Of a stretch of 64,000 nucleotides of DNA, positions 50,705 to 59,311 are shown one piece after another (the first letter of the stretch is position 1; every line of letters starts with the position of its first letter). The notes below the pieces were generated by a model that saw nothing but the letters and a program-made list of their open reading frames with translations, searched no databases and had not been told where the DNA came from. Source of the DNA: Rahnella inusitata_A (GTDB lineage Bacteria; Pseudomonadota; Gammaproteobacteria; Enterobacterales; Enterobacteriaceae); assembly GCF_965118895.1 (NCBI RefSeq), contig NZ_CBCPJJ010000002.1:186001-250000 (forward strand), given 5' to 3'. The position numbers and the translations under genes were made by a program.

Positions 50705-50723
50705 ATGCTATCCCCGCCACGCC
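50705..50723. other. cos site (19-nt cohesive end)
   Basis: The minus strand reads GGCGTGGCGGGGATAGCAT, close to the 19-nt P2 cohesive end (GGCGAGGCGGGGAAAGCAC as I recall it), in the P2 position between Q and the A side. The surrounding gene-free stretch 50465-50888 also has an imperfect hairpin CCGcGTCAG / CTGACaCGG at about 50773-50792. Confidence 0.8.
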
Positions 50724-50888
50724 TGCCCGCTTTGTACGTCGGTTTTGATGCAGTTGCATCATCTAACTAAAACCGCGTCAGAACTGACACGGTCTTCACA
50801 AGTTAGTCATCAAATCCAGTGCAATAAGATGCAGAAGAACGCAATTCAATGATTTCTTTTTAGGGCTATCTAACAACCAAACCCGAAA

Positions 50889-52616
50889 TCATAAAACTTC
50901 AATCATATTGGCATAATTCATACCATTACTTAACTCTGATGGGTAAAAGCGAAGTCGTTTGCCAATATGAATGTTTTTACTTTTATCATCTTCGATAATA
51001 TCACTGCATTGAAAGAAAAAACGCTCATTAGAAGGCTCGTCAGAAGGTTCATCGAGCAAAATGAATCCGTGTTTTTTTACAGCATCATAAAATGTGACCT
51101 TACCTTCTATTTTCCCTGGCAAAGATGCCTGCTCAATCATTCCTTGTGTAATCACTGCTTTCCTTGATGACCAGCGGCCAATGTCTCCAGACCTTTCTTT
51201 ATAAACTCTTTCATCGTCATTCATTCTATGTGTTGGGATGTCTTTCAAGATACAAAAGGAAAAATCAAAAGAATATACCGTAGCTTTACGACCAGATCCC
51301 GGATCCTCAATATTTACAATATTATATTCCTTTGAACGACTGGTGTATTTGTAAAGCGGGACATTAGGAAAAGAAAACTGATATGCTGAACGACTGCGAC
51401 AAACAGAAACAAGATTTTGCAAAAATTCACGATCCTGATTAGTTAAAGTACTTTCATTATTTATTGCATGTTTTTTTAAGGCTTCAATGACGTGGCTTTT
51501 TTCAACGCGGCTGGCATAAGAATTTTCAGAATAAGCCATGTCCATACTTAAATCAAAGAGATGAATTAATCTTCGCATATTACCATGAGAGGCATAGAGA
51601 ATCATCTCTAGTGCGTCTCCATATATTTGTTCTCCACCTTTAATTTCAAATATGTCATCAGCTCTAAAAGGCAACTCTTCATCGTTTTTGGGGTTAATAT
51701 AGTTATTAATTATACTTATAGCCTTGGAACGCAATTTGACATAGCCTGCTTCATCCTTAATATTATTTTCCAACATAATAACATCCCCATAGCGAGTCTC
51801 AGTTAACATGTCAGAATATGAATTAGGATAAACAGCAACTTTAGTTCTAATAAATGACGCTGTTCTGAACTGGTTCATTAAAGTTTCAAACAGTCCGGAT
51901 TTTTCTTGTTCGCCTTTAAAAAAACCTTTATCTAACGCTCCTGCCTCATCAATTAAAAGGAGAATTTTACCATCATTCTCTTGGAGTAAATACTTATAGC
52001 ACTCCTCTATGTCTTTTATCCCCGGATTGGCTTTTTTCTTAAACTCCTGAAAATAATTTTTTTTCCACTCACTAGAGGCCTCCAAAAACCTTACCTTAAC
52101 ACTTCCTTTATTTTGCTTATCAATATTAATTCTCTGCAAATACTCATCGCTACTCAGCGCTGATATTTTAAGCATCATTTCAGAATTCTTATGCCGCGTA
52201 ATCAAATCTCTCGGAATAAGACGCAGGTTACCATGTATATCCTTAAGGTTCTTCACCCCTTCAAAATGCAAGTAAATTGAAGTTAGTTCTTCCACTATTT
52301 TGATTACAACTTGTCTATATATTTCGCTTGGTTCAGTTAAGTGCTGGAAATCATTTAATTTAATCATGATCGGTAGAATAATTTCATCTGCACCTTCCAT
52401 TAAGGCGGGTAACAAAGATGAAAGATAGAAGGCTTGATTAGCTCGAAGATACATCGTCTTACCAGACCCCATACGCCCTTTGATTATTGAATTTTCATAG
52501 TCAAAGGGCGTTGACAATCCATTTAGAGGATTAACAAACAAATTCAATAAAGTGCTAATGTCGTACTCATCTGCATTTCGTGTCTTAAATGGTCTAGCTC
52601 GGAAAATTCTCTCCAT
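50889..52616 (-). CDS. P-loop ATPase with cold-shock-like C-terminal domain (575 aa)
   Basis: An AAA/STAND-like ATPase. Walker A is KGRMGSGKTMYLR (about residues 46-58) and Walker B KILLLIDEAGALD (about 217-229). A helical region follows with GNMRRLIHLFDLSMDMA, like the sensor 2/winged-helix part of ORC/Cdc6 ATPases. The last 75 residues resemble a cold-shock nucleic-acid-binding domain: GKVTFYDAVKKHGFILLDEP, RFFFQCSDI, IGKRLRFYP. AT-rich and on the minus strand, it lies in the tin/old position of P2. It is therefore a candidate anti-phage sensor. No effector domain is visible in it. Confidence 0.75.
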   Translation of the reverse strand: MERIFRARPFKTRNADEYDISTLLNLFVNPLNGLSTPFDYENSIIKGRMGSGKTMYLRANQAFYLSSLLPALMEGADEIILPIMIKLNDFQHLTEPSEIYRQVVIKIVEELTSIYLHFEGVKNLKDIHGNLRLIPRDLITRHKNSEMMLKISALSSDEYLQRINIDKQNKGSVKVRFLEASSEWKKNYFQEFKKKANPGIKDIEECYKYLLQENDGKILLLIDEAGALDKGFFKGEQEKSGLFETLMNQFRTASFIRTKVAVYPNSYSDMLTETRYGDVIMLENNIKDEAGYVKLRSKAISIINNYINPKNDEELPFRADDIFEIKGGEQIYGDALEMILYASHGNMRRLIHLFDLSMDMAYSENSYASRVEKSHVIEALKKHAINNESTLTNQDREFLQNLVSVCRSRSAYQFSFPNVPLYKYTSRSKEYNIVNIEDPGSGRKATVYSFDFSFCILKDIPTHRMNDDERVYKERSGDIGRWSSRKAVITQGMIEQASLPGKIEGKVTFYDAVKKHGFILLDEPSDEPSNERFFFQCSDIIEDDKSKNIHIGKRLRFYPSELSNGMNYANMIEVL

Positions 52617-52696
52617 GATACCCTCTAATGATTTATATGAAACTTACGAATTGGCTAACCGAGGTTAAACTCAGCGAAGCATTATAAGATAAATTA

Positions 52697-53428
52697 TTAC
52701 TCTTCAATCATTTCAACAAGATTTCCAGTTTTAACATCCACGCGAGCTGCCACTGTCTGCGTGACAATCCCCCCGTAAGGGTTAGTCCCTTTGAAGCGTG
52801 TTTTTACTACAGCGTAAGGGTCTTTGCCTAAAATAAGTCGCGAAGTGGTTTCTACATGTTTATAAGATGAATCATCATTCATACTTTTCTTAATCAACTT
52901 CTCGAGTGGTCGATATGCACCATTCCAGCCGCTAAAATTGCTTTGAAAAACATCAAGATTCGTGAAAACAGCTAGTGATTTAGGGTCTTTTTGATAATCG
53001 TTATTACACCACCCAAGAACTTCACTAAGCGGCAACTCTTCAGATTTGGTGATACTGTGCTGACTCATGCAAGCATAGAATCCATCACTGTCACTCGCTG
53101 GTATTTCATTAAATTTAACGTAATCGTTCACTATCTCATGGCGTTCTGCTTGCGTTTTCCGGCGGTACTCAACAAGCTTTAAATCGGCATACTCAAAAGC
53201 TGGTGGCTTTTCTTCCATAGACTCGGCTTTTTTAGCCACATCTTTCTGAACCGTTGGGAACAGTGACGCACTCAACAAACCGACAAACACGAAAGCCAGC
53301 CCGTATATTGCACTTGAGTGTTTCCTACTCGGCATTTTTACCCATTGAGGTTTGATTAAGCCTAAAATAAAAGCCAGAAGACAAAATAAAGAAATGAATG
53401 AAAGTATTAGCTCCAAAATAATCCCCAT
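52697..53428 (-). CDS. Two-helix membrane protein, cargo beside gene A
   Basis: 243 residues, not recognised. Two N-terminal membrane helices (ILELILSFISLFCLLAFILG, residues 4-23, and YGLAFVFVGLLSASLFP, about 42-58) precede a soluble domain with a few cysteines (FYACMSQHS, LGWCNNDYQ) and a C-terminal beta-rich part (VVKTRFKGTNPYGGIVTQTV). It lies 80 bp upstream of the ATPase gene on the same strand, so the two could form one unit, with this protein as membrane effector or anchor. Alternatively it is an independent lysogenic conversion gene. Confidence 0.75.
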   Translation of the reverse strand: MGIILELILSFISLFCLLAFILGLIKPQWVKMPSRKHSSAIYGLAFVFVGLLSASLFPTVQKDVAKKAESMEEKPPAFEYADLKLVEYRRKTQAERHEIVNDYVKFNEIPASDSDGFYACMSQHSITKSEELPLSEVLGWCNNDYQKDPKSLAVFTNLDVFQSNFSGWNGAYRPLEKLIKKSMNDDSSYKHVETTSRLILGKDPYAVVKTRFKGTNPYGGIVTQTVAARVDVKTGNLVEMIEE

Positions 53429-53492
53429 GAGAAATTAATTATCATGTGTATACAGTGTGTTATCTACATACGTATGTTAGCAAAACATTTAT

Positions 53493-55796
53493 TTACATGT
53501 GAACATTATTGGAAAAACCGGGCCAACCCTTTGATACCGAAAATGAAAATGTCTTATCGTTAAACCTCACCGACGCGCCACAAGCCAACGCCTCCAACTC
53601 CCAGCGCTTTGGAGTGATGCCATTGCTTACTAACTCACGGTAAATCTGCGGCACTCTGGCTCGCTCCTCTTTTGTTAATCGTGCAGATGGGGCAAGTTCA
53701 CACGGTTTCGACGGATTAAAGCTCTGCTGCTGATGATTAACCGACGGCGATTGTCGTCTGGCAGCATTTCCCAACACCTTAGCCACATCCGACTCATTCC
53801 ACCCAACATCGCCGCGCTCAACTAATTTCATTACCGCAGTGGCGTACTCAGAAGGTGTTGGGGGCAAACTCTGCCGGAGTCCTGTCTCAACCTCCCCACA
53901 GTTATTGACAGGACTCCAAGGCGCGCCGGAGGCGCTTAGTAAATTCAAAGGATGAACAGCAACGTCAACGGCCTTAGAGACAATACGCCATTGTGTTGTA
54001 CGGGTTTCATGGATATGGCCAGCGCCAAGATGCGGGGCATAAATACCGATGACCTTTTGGATCTCTTCGTCATATTCGTTGAGCTCATCAACAACATGCC
54101 GGGCAGTTCTGACGGTTTGCATATCACGCGGCACGTTTGCTCCACCCTGTGCCGAAATATATGCAGCAAAATCGCCCGTATCGGCTGCTGCGCGGGCAGC
54201 TTCGACCAGTTCGTCAAACTCATTGGCGATACTCACCCCACGCGGTAAACGGCGCAGTTCGCGATAGGCTCCCATGGTAGGAACGCCGATAGATTTAAAC
54301 TGGGGGATGCGCCAAGTAGAAGCCCATGCGGTAACCGCTGCGGCCGTTTCAGATAATGGGCGTCCGGTGTCGTGATCCAATTCGCCATCAAGGGCGTAAC
54401 CATCAATATTTTTCGCAATATATTTAGCAATATAACTTGCTGCACCGCCTTTATTCATGTGCTTGCACTGAAAGCGTTGCTTTTGAGCGCCGCGCTCTTG
54501 GCCGTCTTCTTTTAGTGCATAACGACGCATGATATCGACAGCCGCCTGACGCTGCGCACGGTCGCAGAACAGCATCATGTGCCAGTGGGGCGTGGCGTCG
54601 TGGTGCGGTTCAACAACGCGCATACCATAAACACGTATACCGGCATCCTTGAACGCCGTGCGCATTTTGCTCCAGATTTTCACCAGATAGCGCTGACCGT
54701 CTTTTGGTGAAAACGCCGTATCATCCCACTTGTGATTAAAATTAACTTGGCGCTTTTCTTTCGCTCCGACCTGACGTGTTGGGTGATATTTTGACGGCGT
54801 AGTGATGGTGGTAAACATACCGATATGCCCCACGCTCGCTGCATACTTTTCTATTCCTGCAATGGTGCTCATCAGTTCCATACGGCGGATTTCAGGGTTA
54901 GAAATACTGCCAATGACTTTATCAATCAGGTCGATACGCTCGCCGGTTTCGACGTTCTCCAAATCGCAGGATTTCAGATATTCCATTGCGGCAAGACGGC
55001 GCGCGCGAACATCACGAATGGTTTGCTTGCTGGCATAGCCTGACTTTTGCAGATTGACCTCACCAACGGCAATCAGCAGTGCCTCACGCCACTGCATCCG
55101 CTGCGCTTTTAACTGGCGAACCCACCATTCGTCATTTACCAGTCGCGCAATGCTGGAGAACGCTGCGCGCATGTTCATTTTGCGCTTACAGTATTTTTTC
55201 CAGTGCAAAGGGCGGACATTAAAGCGACGGGCAATCCCGGCAATCTGCCCGTATATTTCTTGCTGTGCCCGGTCAGTAAATACTGTTGATTGCTCACCAT
55301 TGTGGTTAGCAACGTATTGGTCGCTTAAATCTTCATATTCGGTAAACAGCCGTGATGATATCCGCATGGCCAGCCGCTTAAGCTCGCGGTCATTCATGCC
55401 CGGCAACTGACGATAGATTTCAGTCTCTTCGCTGAATAATTGCAACGCTCTACCGTCGAATTCCTTCGCATATTTATGGTTAACAATCTCAATGCGTGGC
55501 CAGATGCGTGGCATAAAAACGTTAAACAGGAAACGGTGCGCGGTCAGCAAGCCGGAGGTTTTACGTAGATACTCATGACGACCGGCAAAGATGCCGCTCA
55601 GAAAATGAGGAAGGGAATGAATTTTATTTAAAATCGCTTGCCCCTGATGGAATTCATCACGGGTAAGCGGTCTTTCTTTGCCGATAGATTCTTTGGGCGC
55701 ATTCCAAGAGTAGACTCCAACAAATTTAATTTTGTTAGTGTTGCTATATTTCGGAGGAGGTGAGGGCGCATGACGCCCCCTATTTAAATCCTGCAT
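53493..55796 (-). CDS. A: Replication initiator gpA (HUH endonuclease)
   Basis: 767 residues from MQDLNRGRHAPSPPP (P2 gpA 761). The rolling-circle HUH motif is EPHHDATPHWHMMLF, and the twin catalytic tyrosines are in YIAKYIAKN. It nicks the phage origin, which in P2 lies within the A gene itself, and stays linked to the 5' end. Fourteen open codons precede this ATG, but they overlap the upstream gene. Confidence 0.95.
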   Translation of the reverse strand: MQDLNRGRHAPSPPPKYSNTNKIKFVGVYSWNAPKESIGKERPLTRDEFHQGQAILNKIHSLPHFLSGIFAGRHEYLRKTSGLLTAHRFLFNVFMPRIWPRIEIVNHKYAKEFDGRALQLFSEETEIYRQLPGMNDRELKRLAMRISSRLFTEYEDLSDQYVANHNGEQSTVFTDRAQQEIYGQIAGIARRFNVRPLHWKKYCKRKMNMRAAFSSIARLVNDEWWVRQLKAQRMQWREALLIAVGEVNLQKSGYASKQTIRDVRARRLAAMEYLKSCDLENVETGERIDLIDKVIGSISNPEIRRMELMSTIAGIEKYAASVGHIGMFTTITTPSKYHPTRQVGAKEKRQVNFNHKWDDTAFSPKDGQRYLVKIWSKMRTAFKDAGIRVYGMRVVEPHHDATPHWHMMLFCDRAQRQAAVDIMRRYALKEDGQERGAQKQRFQCKHMNKGGAASYIAKYIAKNIDGYALDGELDHDTGRPLSETAAAVTAWASTWRIPQFKSIGVPTMGAYRELRRLPRGVSIANEFDELVEAARAAADTGDFAAYISAQGGANVPRDMQTVRTARHVVDELNEYDEEIQKVIGIYAPHLGAGHIHETRTTQWRIVSKAVDVAVHPLNLLSASGAPWSPVNNCGEVETGLRQSLPPTPSEYATAVMKLVERGDVGWNESDVAKVLGNAARRQSPSVNHQQQSFNPSKPCELAPSARLTKEERARVPQIYRELVSNGITPKRWELEALACGASVRFNDKTFSFSVSKGWPGFSNNVHM

Positions 55797-55798
55797 TA

Positions 55799-56077
55799 TT
55801 ATCTGCCCACTAACGCAGCAGGAAATGCCTCTTGGCATAGTTTGCAGACATGTTCTACTTTATCAACCAAGGCTGAAATTGATTTTATTTCTGCCGTTCT
55901 AACATCAAAATGTACAAGGCCACTAACCAACTGGTCTATCTTGGAGTAATAACCGACAGCCTCAAGATACGGCTGTCCTTTCTTTTCACCAGAAAGGACT
56001 ATTTTCCTTTCATTTAAAATAAACTGATAACGGTCACTCGTTATAACCCATTTATTACCGACTGAAATCCTCAACAT
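55799..56077 (-). CDS. P2-type early protein (DUF5405-like)
   Basis: 92 residues with NKWVITSDRYQFILNERKIV and a CKLCQEAF tail. It resembles the small DUF5405 proteins that precede gene A in P2-like phages. Function unknown. It ends two bases before the A start, so expression is likely coupled. Confidence 0.75.
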   Translation of the reverse strand: MLRISVGNKWVITSDRYQFILNERKIVLSGEKKGQPYLEAVGYYSKIDQLVSGLVHFDVRTAEIKSISALVDKVEHVCKLCQEAFPAALVGR

Positions 56078-56081
56078 AAAA

Positions 56082-56300
56082 TTACCCTCTGTAATGCTTC
56101 AGTTTCTGTTCAGTAATCTCTTGGCAAGATATGCAGCGCTCAACTCCCGGAAATGCTGCTCGCCGAGCCGCTGGGATCGGTTGTTGACAATCCTCACATA
56201 TGCTGGCTGATACCCTAATGGAATTAATGCGACATGCCGCCACTTGATGAGACAAGATATCGAGGTTTCTTTGCTGAACTAAATACATTAAATCTGGCAT
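56082..56300 (-). CDS. TraR/DksA-type zinc-finger protein
   Basis: 72 residues with one C4 zinc finger, CEDCQQPIPAARRAAFPGVE followed by RCISCQ, as in TraR and the P2 early ORF of this place. TraR-like proteins bind the secondary channel of RNA polymerase; here the N-terminal acidic tip is not obvious, so function is open. It overlaps the next upstream gene by one base. Confidence 0.88.
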   Translation of the reverse strand: MPDLMYLVQQRNLDILSHQVAACRINSIRVSASICEDCQQPIPAARRAAFPGVERCISCQEITEQKLKHYRG

Positions 56301-56542
56301 TACGAGACTCCTTTATTTTCTAAACCTTCGTTGTGAAAGCGGATGGACTCTTGTCCGAGTAATTCAAGGATTTCAACTCTGTCTAATTGCTCTTGTATGA
56401 CGTAATTGATTAACAAATCTAGATGTGCGGAAAAGGTGATTGCTGCATCAGCTTTGGCCTGATTTCGCGCCTGATTTAACATCCAATTCGTTGCTTCGCT
56501 ATCTGCTTTGTTTCTCATTTCTTGACCAACGCTTAAGCTCAT
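56300..56542 (-). CDS. P2-type early protein (DUF2732-like)
   Basis: 80 residues from MSLSVGQEMRNKADSEATNW, helical and acidic, of the DUF2732 type found in P2-like early regions. Function unknown. An ATG 11 codons upstream is possible. Confidence 0.7.
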   Translation of the reverse strand: MSLSVGQEMRNKADSEATNWMLNQARNQAKADAAITFSAHLDLLINYVIQEQLDRVEILELLGQESIRFHNEGLENKGVS

Positions 56543-56601
56543 ATCTGATTCCAGACAAAGGGAACTCCTACGCAATCAAGCGCAGAATGAAAAATTATTA
56601 T

Positions 56602-57102
56602 TTAATGGAGGTATGTTTCGGGTCGAACCGAAGTTAATACTGTTGGTGCGTTTTCAAATAAGCTAAATAATTCCCGTAGTGCCCTGAATAAAGCCTCGCG
56701 CCATGTACAATTTTCATCTTCTATACGCCAATATGGCTGGCTGAATTCCTCTTCCGACAGTCCAGCGTGAAAATATAAAGTTCGACGTTCACTAATACTC
56801 AAGCGGCCAATGAAACATGACTTGGTGATTCTAAAGCTTCGGTACTTAGCAAAAGCAGAGCGAAGTTCATCTATCGCACATACAATGCGCTCCCGATCAC
56901 AATCATTCATTTCCTCCAGTTTCATAACTGAATGGCGTTGTCTTAGCTGAGCGTGAAAACAAATAGTCAAACGTTCGCGCTCACTCATTTTATTGTAGTA
57001 ATTACAGGAACTTTGCCAGCGAGCCGATGCAAGGCGTTCACCTACAACAGCCCGTAGTCCTGCTGGTTGGTTCATCACAATAGCCGTAGTGATTACTGTC
57101 AT
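56602..57102 (-). CDS. Probable replication protein B (gpB-like)
   Basis: 166 residues, the length and position of P2 gpB, which helps load host DnaB helicase. CTWREALFRALRELFSLF near the C-terminus and RRTLYFHAGLSEEEF are the most distinctive parts; an earlier LTICFHAQLRQRH suggests an internal duplication. Assignment rests mainly on position and length. Confidence 0.6.
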   Translation of the reverse strand: MTVITTAIVMNQPAGLRAVVGERLASARWQSSCNYYNKMSERERLTICFHAQLRQRHSVMKLEEMNDCDRERIVCAIDELRSAFAKYRSFRITKSCFIGRLSISERRTLYFHAGLSEEEFSQPYWRIEDENCTWREALFRALRELFSLFENAPTVLTSVRPETYLH

Positions 57103-57272
57103 TTAGCCCACCTTAATAAAGCCATATTGCGTAACTGAGAAAATGGGTACTTGCGACGGCAGCGGATAATTATTCCTTTTCGGCCTTTTCCGTGAGTGAT
57201 TCTGGTATCTAAAGCACGTGTGACTTGATGGTTAAGCAAAAAATTCGCTACTGAGATTGGGGTGTGTTGCAT
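57099..57272 (-). CDS. Small basic early protein (57 aa)
   Basis: 57 residues from MQHTPISVANFLLNHQVTRA, ending with an Arg/Lys-rich stretch (GKGRKGIIIRCRRKYPFSQL). It lies where P2 has orf78, between cox and B, and overlaps B by four bases. Not assigned to a family. An ATG ten codons upstream is also possible. Confidence 0.65.
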   Translation of the reverse strand: MQHTPISVANFLLNHQVTRALDTRITHGKGRKGIIIRCRRKYPFSQLRNMALLRWAK

Positions 57273-57319
57273 CGTTCCTCCCGACCCTTGGCTGTTAGCC
57301 AATTGCTTTACGGATTAAT

Positions 57320-57730
57320 TCAGGCTGATTTTCTTCTGGTTGAGGAGCGACGGTATGTAGCTTTGTCACGCATTAGGCGGTCAATGTGATAGCGCTCGTC
57401 AGCCGTGATGATGGCGCGACAATGACGTAAAGCATCCAGATATTCCTGCATCATGATGAAACGCTTCGGGCGTTTAGAACCCGGCATTCCTTCCCGGTGC
57501 ACTGGAATCTGATTTCTGTCCATCAGATGTTGCACTGATTTAAGGGTACGGCCAGTGAGGTAAGCAAATTCTTCTGCGTTAACAAAAATTTGGTTTGCCA
57601 GCTCATCTCGCGACATGTCGCGCAATTTTTGGATTTGCTTCTCTGTCATCCGACACACTCGCAACGCACGTCCTGTATCAACAGGGAATTGCCTTGCAAA
57701 TTGTGTGTCAATTTCGCTGATGTTTTTCAT
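57320..57730 (-). CDS. Cox-like excisionase/early repressor
   Basis: 136 residues, divergent from C. The centre (NAEEFAYLTGRTLKSVQHLM, then DRNQIPVHREG) is a MerR/excisionase-type helix-turn-helix with the beta-hairpin wing typical of Cox and Apl. Cox represses the lysogenic promoter and directs excision. P2 Cox is shorter (91); an internal Met at residue 28 could be the true start. Confidence 0.72.
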   Translation of the reverse strand: MKNISEIDTQFARQFPVDTGRALRVCRMTEKQIQKLRDMSRDELANQIFVNAEEFAYLTGRTLKSVQHLMDRNQIPVHREGMPGSKRPKRFIMMQEYLDALRHCRAIITADERYHIDRLMRDKATYRRSSTRRKSA

Positions 57731-57833
57731 TGTGCTAAGATTCCAAATTGAACCCCAGAGGGGGCTGATGGGTACAGAAGGCGTTTAGATGCCTCCTGTA
57801 TAGACTACGCTTATAAAATAAGAGATCTCTATA
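57731..57833. promoter_or_regulatory. Lytic/lysogenic switch region between cox-like gene and C
   Basis: 103 bp between divergent regulators. It contains the inverted repeats CTTATaaaATAAG (57810-57822) and AGAGATCTCT (57821-57830), which overlap the expected Pc promoter and the C ribosome site, and an AGGCGTTTAGATGCCT repeat (57779-57794). These are candidate C or Cox operators. Confidence 0.5.
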
Positions 57834-58118
57834 ATGTTGTCAACATTCGATAGCGACAAGCTTAAGCTCATCCGTGAGTCAGAAAGACTAAATGTTAAGC
57901 AAACTGCTGAATTGGTCGGGATAAACTACGTGACTTATCATGGCTATGAGAGTGGAAAAGCAAAGATGTCTTTAGAGTCAGCAATGAAGTTTTTCAAACA
58001 TCCTCGTTTCAGAAAGTACCGCGATTGGTTTATGTTCGATGAGATAGACCCAGCGAAGGGGCAAATCGCTCCAGCTCTCGCACACTATTTGCCAGACGAA
58101 ACAGGCTCCACCCGCTAA
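57834..58118 (+). CDS. C: Lysogeny repressor C
   Basis: 94 residues (P2 C 99). An XRE-type helix-turn-helix (VKQTAELVGINYVTYHGYES) fills residues 21-40, and the ending PAKGQIAPALAHYLPDETGS matches P2 C. It represses the early promoter. It is transcribed towards int and, beyond it, cueR. Confidence 0.9.
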   Translation: MLSTFDSDKLKLIRESERLNVKQTAELVGINYVTYHGYESGKAKMSLESAMKFFKHPRFRKYRDWFMFDEIDPAKGQIAPALAHYLPDETGSTR

Positions 58119-58202
58119 CAGCGGAAAATTGGTTAGATATTTACTATCTTTGGGCTGAAGAACTAGAGATAGAAATTGAGCAGTACATCCGAGGGTTATC
58201 TT

Positions 58203-59222
58203 ATGTCGATTAAGAAACTCGAAGATGGTCGCTTTGAAGTAGATGTAAGACCACGGGGACGCGAAGGAAAGCGCATCCGTAAAAAGTTTGACCGTAAAAC
58301 TGATGCCCATGCTTACGAGCGAAGCATTATTGCAAAATACCAGAACTATGATTATCTCAACCGACCCGCTGACAAACGTCGCTTGAGTGAGTTCATCGAA
58401 ACTTGGTGGATTTTGCTAGGTCGGAACCTGCCATATGCAAGGCGGAGATTAAGCACAGTGAACGGGATTTGCCGAGACATGAACGATCCGATGCTCTATC
58501 AAATAGATTCTCGGTGCTTGATTGAATACCGAGCCGATCGCTTAGAGAGAGGGATTAAGGCATCCACTATTAATCATGACCTTTTTGCCTTGAGTGGTAT
58601 TTTCAAAGCAATGGGAGCGATTGATGAGTTCCATGGTGAAAATCTAGTTGCTACGCTCGCCCCACTGAGAGAGGTTCGCTCAGAGATGTCATATCTCACA
58701 GACGTCGAGATCGATACTCTTCTATCTTCGATAAAGGGTGATTATTACCGGATAGCTATTCTCTGTTTAGCAACAGGTGCGCGGTGGGGTGAGGCATACG
58801 GTCTCAAGGCTGAAAATATCATCCAGAATAACGTGATGTTCTCCCATACTAAAAATGGAGAAAAACGTGTTGTCCCTATCTCACAAGAAGTTGCAGACAT
58901 CGTTAAGAACCGTGAAACAGGCCGCTTATTCAAAGTAAGTTACAGTCGGTTTCGTAAAATGATGAAAGCGGCAAAGCCAAACCTGCCGGATGGTCAAGCT
59001 GCACATGCTCTGCGTCATACTTTTGCCACTCATTTCATGATGAAGGGCGGAAATATAATCACGCTGCAAAGAATATTAGGCCATGCGGATGTCTCGCAAA
59101 CTATGACATACGCTCACTTCTCCCCGGACTATCTGGCCGATGCGGTAAGTTTTAACCCGCTATCAAAAGTGTCCACATTGCGACCACACATTGAAGGTCA
59201 AAAGGGGGTAAATGGGGTATAG
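58203..59222 (+). CDS. int: P2-type tyrosine integrase
   Basis: 339 residues from MSIKKLEDGRFEVDV (P2 Int 337), GAGGG upstream. There is an arm-binding N-terminus, a core-binding domain (RRLSEFIETWWILLGRN) and the catalytic domain: Arg in LATGARWGEAYGL, HALRHTFATHFM, LGHADVSQTMTYAHFSPDYL with the nucleophile Tyr. It integrates at the CueR operator. An arm-type repeat lies inside its last codons. The next gene downstream on the same strand is host cueR, 89 bp away. Confidence 0.96.
   Translation: MSIKKLEDGRFEVDVRPRGREGKRIRKKFDRKTDAHAYERSIIAKYQNYDYLNRPADKRRLSEFIETWWILLGRNLPYARRRLSTVNGICRDMNDPMLYQIDSRCLIEYRADRLERGIKASTINHDLFALSGIFKAMGAIDEFHGENLVATLAPLREVRSEMSYLTDVEIDTLLSSIKGDYYRIAILCLATGARWGEAYGLKAENIIQNNVMFSHTKNGEKRVVPISQEVADIVKNRETGRLFKVSYSRFRKMMKAAKPNLPDGQAAHALRHTFATHFMMKGGNIITLQRILGHADVSQTMTYAHFSPDYLADAVSFNPLSKVSTLRPHIEGQKGVNGV
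59168..59189 (+). repeat. Candidate integrase arm-type site, right end
   Basis: The partner of 27372-27393 (one mismatch in 22 bp). It lies within the 3' end of int, about 95 bp from the att core. Confidence 0.55.
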
Positions 59223-59245
59223 CGGGGTCTTAACTTATTGATTCT

Positions 59246-59269
59246 CCGTAGTCACTTAGGTGGCTACGG
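59246..59269 (+). other. Hairpin between int and cueR
   Basis: CCGTAGtCAC / GTGgCTACGG (one wobble pair) with a TTAG loop. No T-tract follows on either strand, so it is not a clear terminator; read-through into cueR is plausible. Confidence 0.55.
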
Positions 59270-59283
59270 GGTACCAATTCCCC

Positions 59284-59303
59284 CCAGCAAGGGGAAGGTC
59301 AAG
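59284..59303 (+). repeat. Prophage attachment core, cueR side (attR)
   Basis: Exact copy of the 20-bp core at 27316-27335. Here the left half of the CueR dyad is replaced by phage bases (TCCCCCC in place of ACCTTCC), so only one half-site remains, next to the cueR ribosome site AAGGAG. Confidence 0.92.
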
Positions 59304-59311
59304 GAGTCAAA

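Larger units (their letters stand above)
27316..59303 (+). mobile_element. P2-type (peduovirus-like) prophage, about 32 kb
   Basis: The region is bounded by 20-bp direct repeats, with integrase next to one end and ogr next to the other. It carries a full P2-like gene set in P2 order: ogr D U T E'/E FII FI, G H I J W V, S R, lysis, X L M N O, P Q, cos, A, early genes, cox-like, C, int. No broken structural gene was seen, so the phage may still be inducible. Cargo genes lie between V and S, around cos, and between G and FI. Confidence 0.96.

Noticed and set aside
59246..59269. Rho-independent terminator between int and cueR
   Set aside because: The stem is good, but neither strand has a following T-tract, so I list it only as a hairpin.
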